The position numbers and the translations under genes were made by a program. Source: a virus. From it: 25,506 nt of DNA. Of this stretch, positions 1-4,904 are shown in pieces. Every line of letters starts with the position of its first letter. The first letter of the stretch is position 1. The stretch is from positions 1-25,506 of IMG/VR virus record IMGVR_UViG_3300045257_000103. One strand, given 5' to 3'. The notes below the pieces were generated by a model. It was not told where the DNA came from. It did no database searches and saw nothing but the letters and a program-made list of their open reading frames with translations.

Positions 1-50
1 TGCCCGCAATATTGAGATTGTTGGGCTGATCTTTGAAAATTAAGATATAT

Positions 51-138
51 GTAGGGTTGGCAGAGTGGCCAATTGCTCCGCGCTGTAAACGCGGCGACCG
101 AAAGGTCTGCGGTGGTTCGAATCCACCACCCTGCACCA
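51..138 (+). tRNA. tRNA-Tyr (GTA)
   Basis: The 7-bp acceptor helix GTAGGGT/ACCCTGC is followed by discriminator A and encoded CCA. Anticodon stem CCGCG/CGCGG encloses loop CTGTAAA, so the anticodon is GTA. A long variable arm (GACCGAAAGGTC region) makes it class II, as expected of bacterial Tyr. The T-arm has the standard TTCGAAT loop. Confidence 0.93.
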
Positions 139-192
139 AATTTAGGGTCTCCGACAATTGGGTCGGAGACCCTGAACAAGAGAGTTTTGTGT

Positions 193-266
193 CTGAGCGT
201 GGGCCAATTTGGTCGGCCACACCGTTCGGGGCGGTGCCTATGCTGGTTCAAGTCCAGTCGCTCAGA
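193..266 (+). tRNA. tRNA-Pro (CGG), no encoded CCA, extended stem
   Basis: Acceptor CTGAGCG/CGCTCAG has the C1-G72 pair typical of Pro. Anticodon stem CACCG/CGGTG encloses TTCGGGG, giving CGG. The bases after discriminator A266 are CACA, not CCA. The helix continues beyond the acceptor: 183-199 pairs perfectly with 259-275 (17 bp), which is unusual for a tRNA precursor. Confidence 0.82.
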
Positions 267-279
267 CACAAAACTTTTT

Positions 280-354
280 CAGTCGTTGGTTCATGGGTTG
301 ATCCGCTGGTCTGGAGCCAGATGCAAGGGAGTTCGATTCTCTCACGACTGACCA
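280..354 (+). tRNA. tRNA-Pro (TGG)
   Basis: Acceptor CAGTCGT/ACGACTG with C1-G72, then A and CCA. The anticodon stem CTGG/CCAG encloses TCTGGAG, so the anticodon reads TGG. Position 33 would be C rather than the near-universal T, and one anticodon-stem pair is mismatched. Pro identity is supported by C1-G72 and the neighbouring Pro gene. Confidence 0.75.
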
Positions 355-368
355 ATTTAAGTTACAAA

Positions 369-445
369 CGAGTATGGGTCTGCTAGGTGAAAATTCTACG
401 TTGTCAGCGTGGAGATGACGGGTTCGAATCCCGTATACTCGTCCA
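369..445 (+). tRNA. tRNA-Asp (GTC)
   Basis: Acceptor CGAGTAT/ATACTCG with discriminator T and CCA. Anticodon stem CTACG/CGTGG encloses TTGTCAG, anticodon GTC. T-arm ACGGG-TTCGAAT-CCCGT is standard. C1-G72 and T73 are atypical of bacterial Asp (usually G1 and G73), so charging specificity is less certain than the anticodon. Confidence 0.85.
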
Positions 446-453
446 AATTCAAA

Positions 454-527
454 GGGTCGCTGGTGTAAGCAACGCGTCTAGGCTCCAAACTTAGAAGTTA
501 TGGGTTCAAATCCTATACGGCCCGCCA
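454..527 (+). tRNA. tRNA-Trp (CCA), atypical copy
   Basis: Acceptor GGGTCGC/ACGGCCC has one mismatch at the inner pair, then G73 and CCA. Anticodon stem CTAGG/CTTAG encloses CTCCAAA, anticodon CCA. The D-arm is short and unusual and G1 replaces the A1 of the next gene. A second, more canonical tRNA-Trp follows 11 bp downstream. Confidence 0.82.
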
Positions 528-538
528 AATTAGTTTAT

Positions 539-614
539 AGGGATGTAGTACAATGGCAGTACGGCGGTCTCCAAAACCGCGTCAATGGGGGTTCGAGTCC
601 TCTCATCCCTGCCA
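539..614 (+). tRNA. tRNA-Trp (CCA), canonical copy
   Basis: Acceptor AGGGATG/CATCCCT, G73 and CCA match bacterial Trp identity. Anticodon stem GCGGT/ACCGC encloses CTCCAAA (CCA). D-stem GTAC/GTAC and T-arm GGTTCGAGTCC are regular. Confidence 0.93.
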
Positions 615-623
615 CGTTTCAAT

Positions 624-724
624 AGGTGTGTAGCCCGCGATACCTTCGAAGGCCGGGAATGATTCAATAGGCGCTGAAAACAACGTGATGAGAACAGTTG
701 GCGAAATCCCAACCACGCCTGCCA
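624..724 (+). ncRNA. tRNA-like RNA, 101 nt, isotype unresolved
   Basis: The ends are tRNA-like: acceptor AGGTGTG/CACGCCT (one G-U pair), G73, CCA, and a T-arm stem GTTGG/CCAAC with loop CGAAATC. The middle is about 25 nt too long and gives no clean D-arm or 5-bp/7-nt anticodon arm; it includes the self-complementary CCTTCGAAGG. It could be a degenerate tRNA, one carrying an insertion, or a tRNA mimic. Confidence 0.5.
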
Positions 725-740
725 AGATTTATAAGAGTTG

Positions 741-855
741 TGACCAATGAGAATATCGTAGGAAAGGTTTAATAGACCAGACCTCAATTGTACAGTATCT
801 ATGAAACGGTACTGTGGACTGTAGATAGCCTTTCTAATTTGAAAGCGTTCGGTCA
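741..855 (+). ncRNA. structured RNA between tRNA genes
   Basis: No plausible coding frame is seen. Helices nest: TGACC 741-745 with GGTCA 851-855; GAAAGG 762-767 with CCTTTC 829-834; ACAGTATC 792-799 with GGTACTGT 808-815 around an 8-nt loop. No T-arm or CCA end is present, so it is not a recognisable tRNA. Its position suggests transcription with the tRNA array. Confidence 0.35.
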
Positions 856-862
856 AGTTGCA

Positions 863-930
863 AATTTGATTGCGGAGAGTGACAGAAATGTCATCCCTGC
901 GTGCCGTAGCATCAGGCGAGCAATCAAATT
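863..930 (+). ncRNA. three-way-junction RNA upstream of tRNA-Phe
   Basis: An 11-bp perfect helix pairs 863-873 with 920-930. Inside it are TGACA-GAAA-TGTCA (880-893, a GAAA tetraloop hairpin) and CCTG/CAGG (896-899 with 913-916). It ends six bases before tRNA-Phe. I do not recognise the family. Confidence 0.4.
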
Positions 931-936
931 GAATTT

Positions 937-1010
937 GGGGGTGTAGCTGAGGGGTTTAGCGACGGTGTGAAATACCGTAGACGTAGTATCGACCACTATC
1001 ACCCCCACCA
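937..1010 (+). tRNA. tRNA-Phe (GAA)
   Basis: Acceptor GGGGGTG/CACCCCC, A73, CCA. Perfect anticodon stem ACGGT/ACCGT encloses GTGAAAT, anticodon GAA. The T-loop ATCGACC lacks T54. A second tRNA-Phe lies at 7378-7453. Confidence 0.85.
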
Positions 1011-1021
1011 AATTGTACAAT

Positions 1022-1107
1022 GAGTTCGTGACCGAGAGGCCGATGGTGGCAGGTTGTAACCCTGCATCTTAACCGACACGTAGGTTCGAATCCTACCGAA
1101 CTCACCA
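1022..1107 (+). tRNA. tRNA-Tyr (GTA), second copy
   Basis: Acceptor GAGTTCG/CGAACTC, A73, CCA. Anticodon stem GCAGG/CCTGC encloses TTGTAAC, anticodon GTA. The D-arm (ACCGAGAGGCCGATGGT) and 15-nt variable region are of class II type. It is preceded directly by the ACAAT leader seen at many tRNAs here. Confidence 0.85.
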
Positions 1108-1113
1108 AACAAC

Positions 1114-1188
1114 GCTAGGTTAGCTCAAATGTCAGAGTATCCGTTTTGTACGCGGGTTTATGGGGGCAGCAATCCTCACCTAGCACCA
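1114..1188 (+). tRNA. tRNA-Thr (TGT), aberrant T-arm
   Basis: Acceptor GCTAGGT/ACCTAGC, A73, CCA. Anticodon arm TCCGT-TTTGTAC-GCGGG gives TGT. The T-arm is weak (GGGG/TCCT) and its loop GCAGCAA lacks the TTC signature, so function is less certain. Confidence 0.75.
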
Positions 1189-1195
1189 ACACAAT

Positions 1196-1279
1196 GGTGT
1201 CATCGTCTAAGAAAGGATACCGGCCTATCGCGCCGGAGATGTGAGAAGCTGGTACCGGCTAACTCATTAGACACCGCCA
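1196..1279 (+). tRNA. Asp-like tRNA (ATC) with T-arm hairpin
   Basis: Ends GGTGTC/GACACC, G73 and CCA. Perfect anticodon stem CCGGC/GCCGG encloses CTATCGC, anticodon ATC, otherwise resembling the Asp loop CTGTCAC. The T-stem GTGAG/CTCAT encloses 17 nt dominated by a self-complementary AGCTGGTACCGGCT in place of a T-loop. It may be a remodelled or decayed tRNA-Asp. Confidence 0.55.
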
Positions 1280-1283
1280 ACAT

Positions 1284-1359
1284 GCAGTAGTAGTTCAATT
1301 GGTAGAATACGACCTTGCCAAGGTTGAGGTTACGGGTTCGAGTCCCGTCTACTGCTCCA
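1284..1359 (+). tRNA. tRNA-Gly (GCC)
   Basis: Acceptor GCAGTAG/CTACTGC with T73 (the Gly identity base) and CCA. Anticodon stem CGACC/GGTTG encloses TTGCCAA, anticodon GCC. T-arm is standard. Confidence 0.93.
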
Positions 1360-1367
1360 ATTACAAT

Positions 1368-1443
1368 GTCCCTATAGCTCAGTGGATAGAGCGTCTGGCT
1401 ACGAACCAGAAGGTCGGGAGTTCGAATCTCTCTAGGGATGCCA
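1368..1443 (+). tRNA. tRNA-Arg (ACG)
   Basis: Acceptor GTCCCTA/TAGGGAT (G1-U72), G73, CCA. Anticodon stem TCTGG/CCAGA encloses CTACGAA, anticodon ACG. Preceded by ACAAT at its 5' end. D-stem GCTC/GAGC is canonical. Confidence 0.92.
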
Positions 1444-1450
1444 AACAATC

Positions 1451-1525
1451 GATTCGTTAGCTCAGCGGCAGAGCGGCAGGTTGTTAACCTGCGGGTCATG
1501 GGTTCGATCCCCATACGAATCGCCA
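1451..1525 (+). tRNA. tRNA-Asn (GTT)
   Basis: Acceptor GATTCGT/ACGAATC, G73, CCA. Anticodon stem GCAGG/CCTGC encloses TTGTTAA, anticodon GTT. All arms are canonical. Confidence 0.94.
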
Positions 1526-1578
1526 CTTTAGTTGTTGCTTCACAAGATGTAAAAGCGTAAGATACAAGATCAATAAAC

Positions 1579-1719
1579 GGGCGCGTGGCCGAGTGGACTA
1601 TGGCATCGGACTGTGGGCGAAGCGACTAACGGCGCTAATCGAGTTCAAATCTCGTAAGCCAAGAGTAATCCGACGTGGGGAAACCCCAATCACTGGTTCG
1701 AATCCAGTCGTTCCCGCCA
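1579..1719 (+). tRNA. class II tRNA interrupted in the anticodon loop
   Basis: Near-complementary ends GGGCGCG/CGTTCCC (one mismatch, one G-U), G73 and CCA, a class II D-arm (GGCCGAGTGGACTATGGC), variable arm TGGGGAAACCCCA and perfect T-arm ACTGG-TTCGAAT-CCAGT are all present. Anticodon stem TCGGA (1606-1610) pairs with TCCGA (1668-1672), but 57-58 nt lie between instead of 7. The insert contains hairpins AGCG/CGCT and CGAG-TTCAAAT-CTCG, the latter a T-arm look-alike. G73 with class II form suggests Ser, but the anticodon cannot be read. It may be spliced, chimeric or dead. Confidence 0.55.
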
Positions 1720-1733
1720 ATTAAGGAATAGTA

Positions 1734-2069
1734 ATGGAACCGAAAACGATGTCTCTTCACGATATACAGGGTGGAACGATCACGGTGAGAACGACTCATA
1801 AATCCATGGCAACATCCATAGGATACATGGAGCGCATCATTGAAACTCTTCTGAAAGAGGGCGTCGATGAATTGTACACCAGTGTGCAAGCTATATCGGT
1901 TTTGCAATGTGGAAGCGGTTCATCCTTTCATCCTGCGCTAGAAGATGAGGTTGGTAATACAGATACCACCAAAGGCCCTGTGTTGTGTGGCCATGTGACA
2001 CTTCCCGGTTATACCGGAATGGTCAAGGTTTACGCTGTATTGGCGCTGTCAACCGGTGAAAACGTTTAA
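1734..2069 (+). CDS. hypothetical protein, 111 aa
   Basis: I do not recognise this 111-residue protein. The ATG at 1734 follows an AAGGAA ribosome-binding site and lies 14 bases after the interrupted tRNA. The sequence looks globular: an N-terminal strand-rich stretch (GGTITVRTTHKS), a helix around residues 25-45 and a hydrophobic C-terminal strand (VKVYAVLAL). There is no signal peptide or membrane segment. It is followed after one base by the next gene, so the two probably share a transcript. Confidence 0.75.
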   Translation: MEPKTMSLHDIQGGTITVRTTHKSMATSIGYMERIIETLLKEGVDELYTSVQAISVLQCGSGSSFHPALEDEVGNTDTTKGPVLCGHVTLPGYTGMVKVYAVLALSTGENV

Positions 2070-2070
2070 C

Positions 2071-2604
2071 ATGATCACCGAAAAAGAACGCGAAGTTTCT
2101 ATCATTCTTTTCAGTCGATACTACAGTATCATTCTGAATGCGCAGTACATGTATTTGCGGGAGATGCCTCCAAAATGTGGGTTTTATGACCTCAGAAAAC
2201 TCTGCTTGGAAGGTATGACCAATACAGCCGCTTACCCGTTCGATAAGTTGTGCCGATGGATTGGTTTTGTGCAAGGCGTATTAGCATCGGTGGGAGCGAT
2301 TGATGTAGATGTAGAGCGCGATCAAACGCGACCATTTCTTCACATGCTTCACCCTGAAAAGATTCCATCCTTTGATTCTGAAAAGCCAAAGAAAGTCTGG
2401 CGTCCTCTCGATGACTCACCATCCGACGCATGTGACGTTTGGTTGCTGCAACGGTGCGGTATAGAAGAAAGGGGATTCTATCGTCAAATCTGGCGAAAGG
2501 ATGGAATGCAGTTTGTTTTCTTGGGTTCCAATTCTTGGATGGCAGCATGGCGCGAAGGTGATGACGCTTGTGTCTCGTGGTGTCCAAGAGAAGCTGGAGA
2601 TTGA
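2071..2604 (+). CDS. hypothetical phage protein, 177 aa
   Basis: The ATG at 2071 immediately follows the upstream TAA, implying coupled translation. The N-terminal half is helical and contains LCRWIGFVQGVLASVG followed by an ERDQTRP segment. That arrangement resembles a common uncharacterised phage family that I know only as hypothetical. The C-terminal half is tryptophan-rich (KDGMQFVFLGSNSWMAAW). No catalytic motif, signal peptide or membrane span is visible. It is the last gene before about 295 bases without a coding gene. Confidence 0.78.
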   Translation: MITEKEREVSIILFSRYYSIILNAQYMYLREMPPKCGFYDLRKLCLEGMTNTAAYPFDKLCRWIGFVQGVLASVGAIDVDVERDQTRPFLHMLHPEKIPSFDSEKPKKVWRPLDDSPSDACDVWLLQRCGIEERGFYRQIWRKDGMQFVFLGSNSWMAAWREGDDACVSWCPREAGD

Positions 2605-2609
2605 GGTAG

Positions 2610-2694
2610 TATTCGTCCGTATCAGGTTTGCATATCGATGAAGCGGGTCTGCCCCGTGGAGATAACTGCAAGATGGGTCGGGTGCGGACGAATA
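2610..2694 (+). ncRNA. structured RNA closed by a 10-bp helix
   Basis: TATTCGTCCG at 2610-2619 pairs perfectly with CGGACGAATA at 2685-2694. Inside, TTGCA 2628-2632 pairs with TGCAA 2667-2671 and GCGGG 2643-2647 with CCCGT 2653-2657 around TCTGC. No T-arm or CCA is present and no gene overlaps it beyond the upstream stop codon. The family is unrecognised. Confidence 0.4.
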
Positions 2695-2696
2695 AA

Positions 2697-2899
2697 ACTT
2701 TTGTCTGAAATGTGAAAGTCGCAGGAGTAGCCTCTTAACGTTTGCTTGGTGCGTCCCACCTCTTGTAGGCATGCCGGGACTAGGGTTCGATTCCCTTAGA
2801 ACGCCGCTAGGTTGAGACGAAAGGACTACATCGCGAAGCATCGAAAGCCAACCATGGAACGGTGGACGGTGTTAACGGTCGGTTTCAGACAATTTATTT
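2697..2899 (+). other. non-coding stretch with degenerate tRNA fragment
   Basis: No credible gene is seen. A T-arm-like hairpin AGGG-TTCGATT-CCCT occurs at 2782-2796 and is followed by AGAACGC, as a tRNA 3' end would be, but no matching 5' half or CCA was found. The remainder up to tRNA-Ala has short weak helices only. I read it as tRNA remnant or unknown RNA. Confidence 0.3.
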
Positions 2900-2979
2900 G
2901 GGGGTTGGGTCTGCTAGGCGTGGACACCGCACTTGCAATGCGGCTAATCAGGTGAGTTCGATGCTCACAACCTCCACCA
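2900..2979 (+). tRNA. tRNA-Ala (TGC)
   Basis: Acceptor GGGGGTT/AACCTCC, A73, CCA. Perfect anticodon stem CCGCA/TGCGG encloses CTTGCAA, anticodon TGC. T-arm GTGAG-TTCGATG-CTCAC. Confidence 0.92.
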
Positions 2980-2982
2980 AAT

Positions 2983-3067
2983 TTGTTAGATGCGGTAGAA
3001 AGCCAGCTTTCGTAATACCGTACACCTGAAAGACCTTCGGTACTGTGAGTCGAGTCTCACCTAACAA
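2983..3067 (+). ncRNA. tRNA-like RNA lacking CCA
   Basis: TTGTTAG pairs perfectly with CTAACAA (7 bp) at the ends of an 85-nt unit. Inside are CGGTA/TACCG enclosing GAAAG-CCAG-CTTTC, a hairpin ACC...GGT of variable-arm type, and GTGAG-TCGAGT-CTCAC in the T-arm position. There is no 5-bp/7-nt anticodon arm and the 3' end reads TGTA, not CCA. It lies between two tRNA-Ala genes. Confidence 0.45.
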
Positions 3068-3076
3068 TGTAATTAC

Positions 3077-3154
3077 GGGGACGTAGTTTAATCTGGATAA
3101 AACACTTGGCTGGCAGCTAAGTAGAATTCGGTTCAAGGCCGAACGTCTCCACCA
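3077..3154 (+). tRNA. tRNA-Ala (GGC)
   Basis: Acceptor GGGGACG/CGTCTCC, A73, CCA. Anticodon stem CTTGG/CTAAG encloses CTGGCAG, anticodon GGC. With the TGC gene nearby this covers Ala codons. Confidence 0.9.
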
Positions 3155-3165
3155 ATAGAATAATT

Positions 3166-3180
3166 TAGGTTCGAAACCTA
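3166..3180 (+). pseudogene. orphan T-arm hairpin (tRNA remnant)
   Basis: TAGG-TTCGAAA-CCTA is a textbook T-arm with no acceptor or anticodon arm attached. It sits 12 bases after tRNA-Ala(GGC) and just before the endonuclease gene, as expected of a tRNA fragment left by rearrangement. Confidence 0.4.
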
Positions 3181-3188
3181 GTGCCTCA

Positions 3189-3196
3189 TATAAATA
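3189..3196 (+). promoter_or_regulatory. T4-like late promoter motif
   Basis: TATAAATA is an exact match to the T4 late-promoter element read by the phage gp55 sigma factor. It ends 20 bases before the endonuclease ATG. Confidence 0.55.
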
Positions 3197-3216
3197 CATG
3201 AAGAGAGGGATTCTTC

Positions 3217-3816
3217 ATGTATTCAGTATACAAAACCGTAAATCTGACCAATGGTAAGTATTACATTGGTGTTCATAAAACGGATGATCCAAATGATCGG
3301 TATTTGGGGTCTGGAAAATTACTTCAGACCGCCGTTAAGAAATATGGTATCGCCGGATTTGTTAAGCATGTTTTAGCCATATTCGATGATCCAGAGTCGG
3401 CCTTTGCTATGGAGGCAAATCTTGTGACCAAAGAAGTGGTAGCAAGTGGAAAATGCTACAATATGAAAATCGGCGGGTATGGAGGATTTGATCTAGTAAA
3501 TCAAACTAAGGATTGTAGTGATCCGATCTATTTACAGAAGCTTTCTGATTCGGCAAAAGCGCATCATAAACGCGGACACCCCGCAAGTTTCAAATATCGT
3601 CATGACAATAGATGCATGGGAAAATCGATCCCCGGATGGAAGCAAACTCAAGATGCAAAAGATCGAATGTCGGAAACTAAGCGTAAAAACAAAGTAGGAG
3701 TTGGTGAAAAGAACTCACAAGCTGGTACAATGTGGATAACCAATGAACTTTCCAATAGAAAGATCAATAAGTGCGACCCCTTACCAGAAGGGTGGCGCAA
3801 GGGTAGAAATATGTGA
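3217..3816 (+). CDS. GIY-YIG homing endonuclease
   Basis: A free-standing homing endonuclease that would nick or cut DNA to spread its own gene. The N-terminal GIY-YIG nuclease shows the first strand (YSVYKT, residues 2-7), KYYIG (14-18), the catalytic Arg in DRYLGSG (R28) and the metal-binding Glu in AMEANLV (E66). The C-terminal part has NUMOD-type DNA-binding segments (MGKSIPGW; KDRMSETKR) and ends with a MWITNE...LPEGWRKGR module typical of phage Seg-like enzymes. The start has a GAGAGGG ribosome-binding site and a late-promoter motif upstream. Its position inside a tRNA array, next to an orphan T-arm, fits invasion of a tRNA locus. The 199-residue length is normal for the family. Confidence 0.88.
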   Translation: MYSVYKTVNLTNGKYYIGVHKTDDPNDRYLGSGKLLQTAVKKYGIAGFVKHVLAIFDDPESAFAMEANLVTKEVVASGKCYNMKIGGYGGFDLVNQTKDCSDPIYLQKLSDSAKAHHKRGHPASFKYRHDNRCMGKSIPGWKQTQDAKDRMSETKRKNKVGVGEKNSQAGTMWITNELSNRKINKCDPLPEGWRKGRNM

Positions 3817-3823
3817 TATATTT

Positions 3824-3908
3824 GGAACGCTGACATAGTGGCCGTGTACCTGACTCTTAATCAGTGAGAGAAATCTCTAGCTCAGTTCGATTCTGAGGCG
3901 TTCCACCA
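3824..3908 (+). tRNA. tRNA-Lys (CTT) with class II variable arm
   Basis: Acceptor GGAACGC/GCGTTCC, A73, CCA. Anticodon stem CTGA/TCAG encloses CTCTTAA, anticodon CTT. The variable region is 16 nt with hairpin AGAGA/TCTCT, although Lys tRNAs are normally class I. The T-arm CTCAG-TTCGATT-CTGAG is perfect, so decay is not obvious. An ordinary Lys(CTT) lies at 3968. Confidence 0.82.
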
Positions 3909-3914
3909 AACAAT

Positions 3915-3963
3915 GTCGGGTAAGGGAAACTCCGGAGCGAGTAACTCCGCCCTCCCGGCTCCA
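3915..3963 (+). ncRNA. 49-nt tRNA-minihelix-like element ending in CCA
   Basis: GTCGGG pairs with CCCGGC, followed by T and CCA, like an acceptor end with discriminator T73. Further in, GGG/CCC and CGGAG-CGAGTAA-CTCCG continue the helix to a 7-nt loop lacking T33. It carries the same ACAAT leader immediately 5' that many tRNAs here have. It could be a processed minihelix or a tRNA deleted of two arms. Confidence 0.45.
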
Positions 3964-3967
3964 CTTC

Positions 3968-4043
3968 GGGTTTGTAGCTTAACTGGTAGAGCCTCTGACT
4001 CTTAATCAGATTGATGTCGGTTCGAAGCCGACCAAACCCACCA
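3968..4043 (+). tRNA. tRNA-Lys (CTT), canonical
   Basis: Acceptor GGGTTTG/CAAACCC, A73, CCA. Perfect anticodon stem TCTGA/TCAGA encloses CTCTTAA, anticodon CTT. Short class I variable loop, as normal for Lys. Confidence 0.94.
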
Positions 4044-4059
4044 AATTTCGGAGAGACGA

Positions 4060-4269
4060 ATGAGCAACGATAACGAATCGAAGGCACTTGACATATTACG
4101 TTTTACCCCTGAAGAAATTGCCGGGGTTGAACGAACATATAACGTTAAGTGGGACGAGATGTCAGAGTTGAGCAAAGTTTTCAAGGGAGTGATTTATCGA
4201 TCCTGCTTTTCTCCGGAAGCAATCGCGAACTACGTCATGTACGGGGATGAGGTTCCAAAGAAAGAATAA
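4060..4269 (+). CDS. hypothetical protein, 69 aa
   Basis: A small acidic, soluble protein with no recognised domain. The start ATG follows a GGAGAGACGA ribosome-binding site, 16 bases after the tRNA CCA. The sequence looks mostly helical (TPEEIAGVERTYNVKWDEMSE). It lies between two tRNA-Lys genes. Confidence 0.7.
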   Translation: MSNDNESKALDILRFTPEEIAGVERTYNVKWDEMSELSKVFKGVIYRSCFSPEAIANYVMYGDEVPKKE

Positions 4270-4339
4270 TCCTACCCGGCTCCACAACACAGTGAAGAGT
4301 GCTGTCTGAGATTTCCGGGGTGGAATAATGTGATACAAT

Positions 4340-4427
4340 GGGTCGTTGGCAGAATGGTTATGCATCGGACTTTTAATCCGGGAAGCGGAAATCTTCAATC
4401 TCGGTTCGATCCCGAGGCGACCCACCA
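4340..4427 (+). tRNA. tRNA-Lys (TTT) with class II variable arm
   Basis: Acceptor GGGTCGT/GCGACCC, A73, CCA. Anticodon stem TCGGA/TCCGG encloses CTTTTAA, anticodon TTT. The variable region forms GAAG-CGGAAAT-CTTC, a long class II arm. T-arm CTCGG-TTCGATC-CCGAG is perfect. A class I Lys(TTT) with nearly the same acceptor lies at 4905. The ACAAT leader abuts its 5' end. Confidence 0.85.
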
Positions 4428-4441
4428 ATTCAGGAACAGAT

Positions 4442-4900
4442 ATGCCTTTCATCGAAAACGTTCCACTCATGGACATTGTGAAAGGCCATCATCGTGATGC
4501 CGGAGAAAACAGTGTGCTTATCCAAATCGTGGATAACGATATGGACTTTCCGAAACCGGCAGCATCGTTCAAAGAGACCCACAAATTCAAGTTCTTGGAT
4601 GTTGAGGGTGGACAAATCGTTCTAGAACCAGAGTTCCGCATCAGCGACTTCCAAGCCGGTTGTCTAGTGGAAATTCTGAAATCTGCTTTGGCCAAGGACA
4701 TGAACGTCATTGTACATTGTCATGCAGGCGTGTGCCGGTCTGGCGCAGTCTGTGAAGTCGGTGTCATGATGGGATTCAATGACTGCAAGCGGTATCGCCA
4801 GCCGAACCTTCTGGTGAAACACAAGATGATACAGGTATTAGGCTGGACATATGACCCAGATGAAGGACATAATCTGGTAGACGGTACAGGATTTGATTAA
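4442..4900 (+). CDS. tyrosine/dual-specificity-type phosphatase
   Basis: A cysteine-based phosphatase that would hydrolyse phosphotyrosine or another phosphoester through a cysteinyl-phosphate intermediate. The P-loop signature HCx5R is visible as VHCHAGVCRS, with catalytic Cys at residue 93 and Arg at 99, after a hydrophobic strand (NVIVH). A plausible general acid is Asp in the DNDMDFPKP loop or DVEGG region, but I cannot assign it. The 152-residue length fits a minimal phosphatase domain. The start follows AGGAACAGAT 13 bases after the tRNA-Lys CCA. The substrate is unknown; targets in the host or RNA 5' phosphates are possibilities only. Confidence 0.82.
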   Translation: MPFIENVPLMDIVKGHHRDAGENSVLIQIVDNDMDFPKPAASFKETHKFKFLDVEGGQIVLEPEFRISDFQAGCLVEILKSALAKDMNVIVHCHAGVCRSGAVCEVGVMMGFNDCKRYRQPNLLVKHKMIQVLGWTYDPDEGHNLVDGTGFD

Positions 4901-4904
4901 TCAC

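Noticed and set aside
33-386. Two overlapping open frames at the start of the window
   Set aside because: They run through four tRNA genes and their products show no protein-like features.
650-680. Possible UGA-reading (TCA) anticodon in the 101-nt tRNA-like RNA
   Set aside because: ATTCAAT occurs but the flanking bases do not form an anticodon stem, so a suppressor or selenocysteine tRNA is not supported.
671-715. Hammerhead-ribozyme-like pieces (GTGATGAG and CGAAAT)
   Set aside because: The essential C3-G8 pair is replaced and no stem II can form between the two pieces.
1579-1719. Self-splicing group I intron in the interrupted tRNA
   Set aside because: The insertion is about 51 nt, far too short for a group I core, and no P7/P3 elements are seen.
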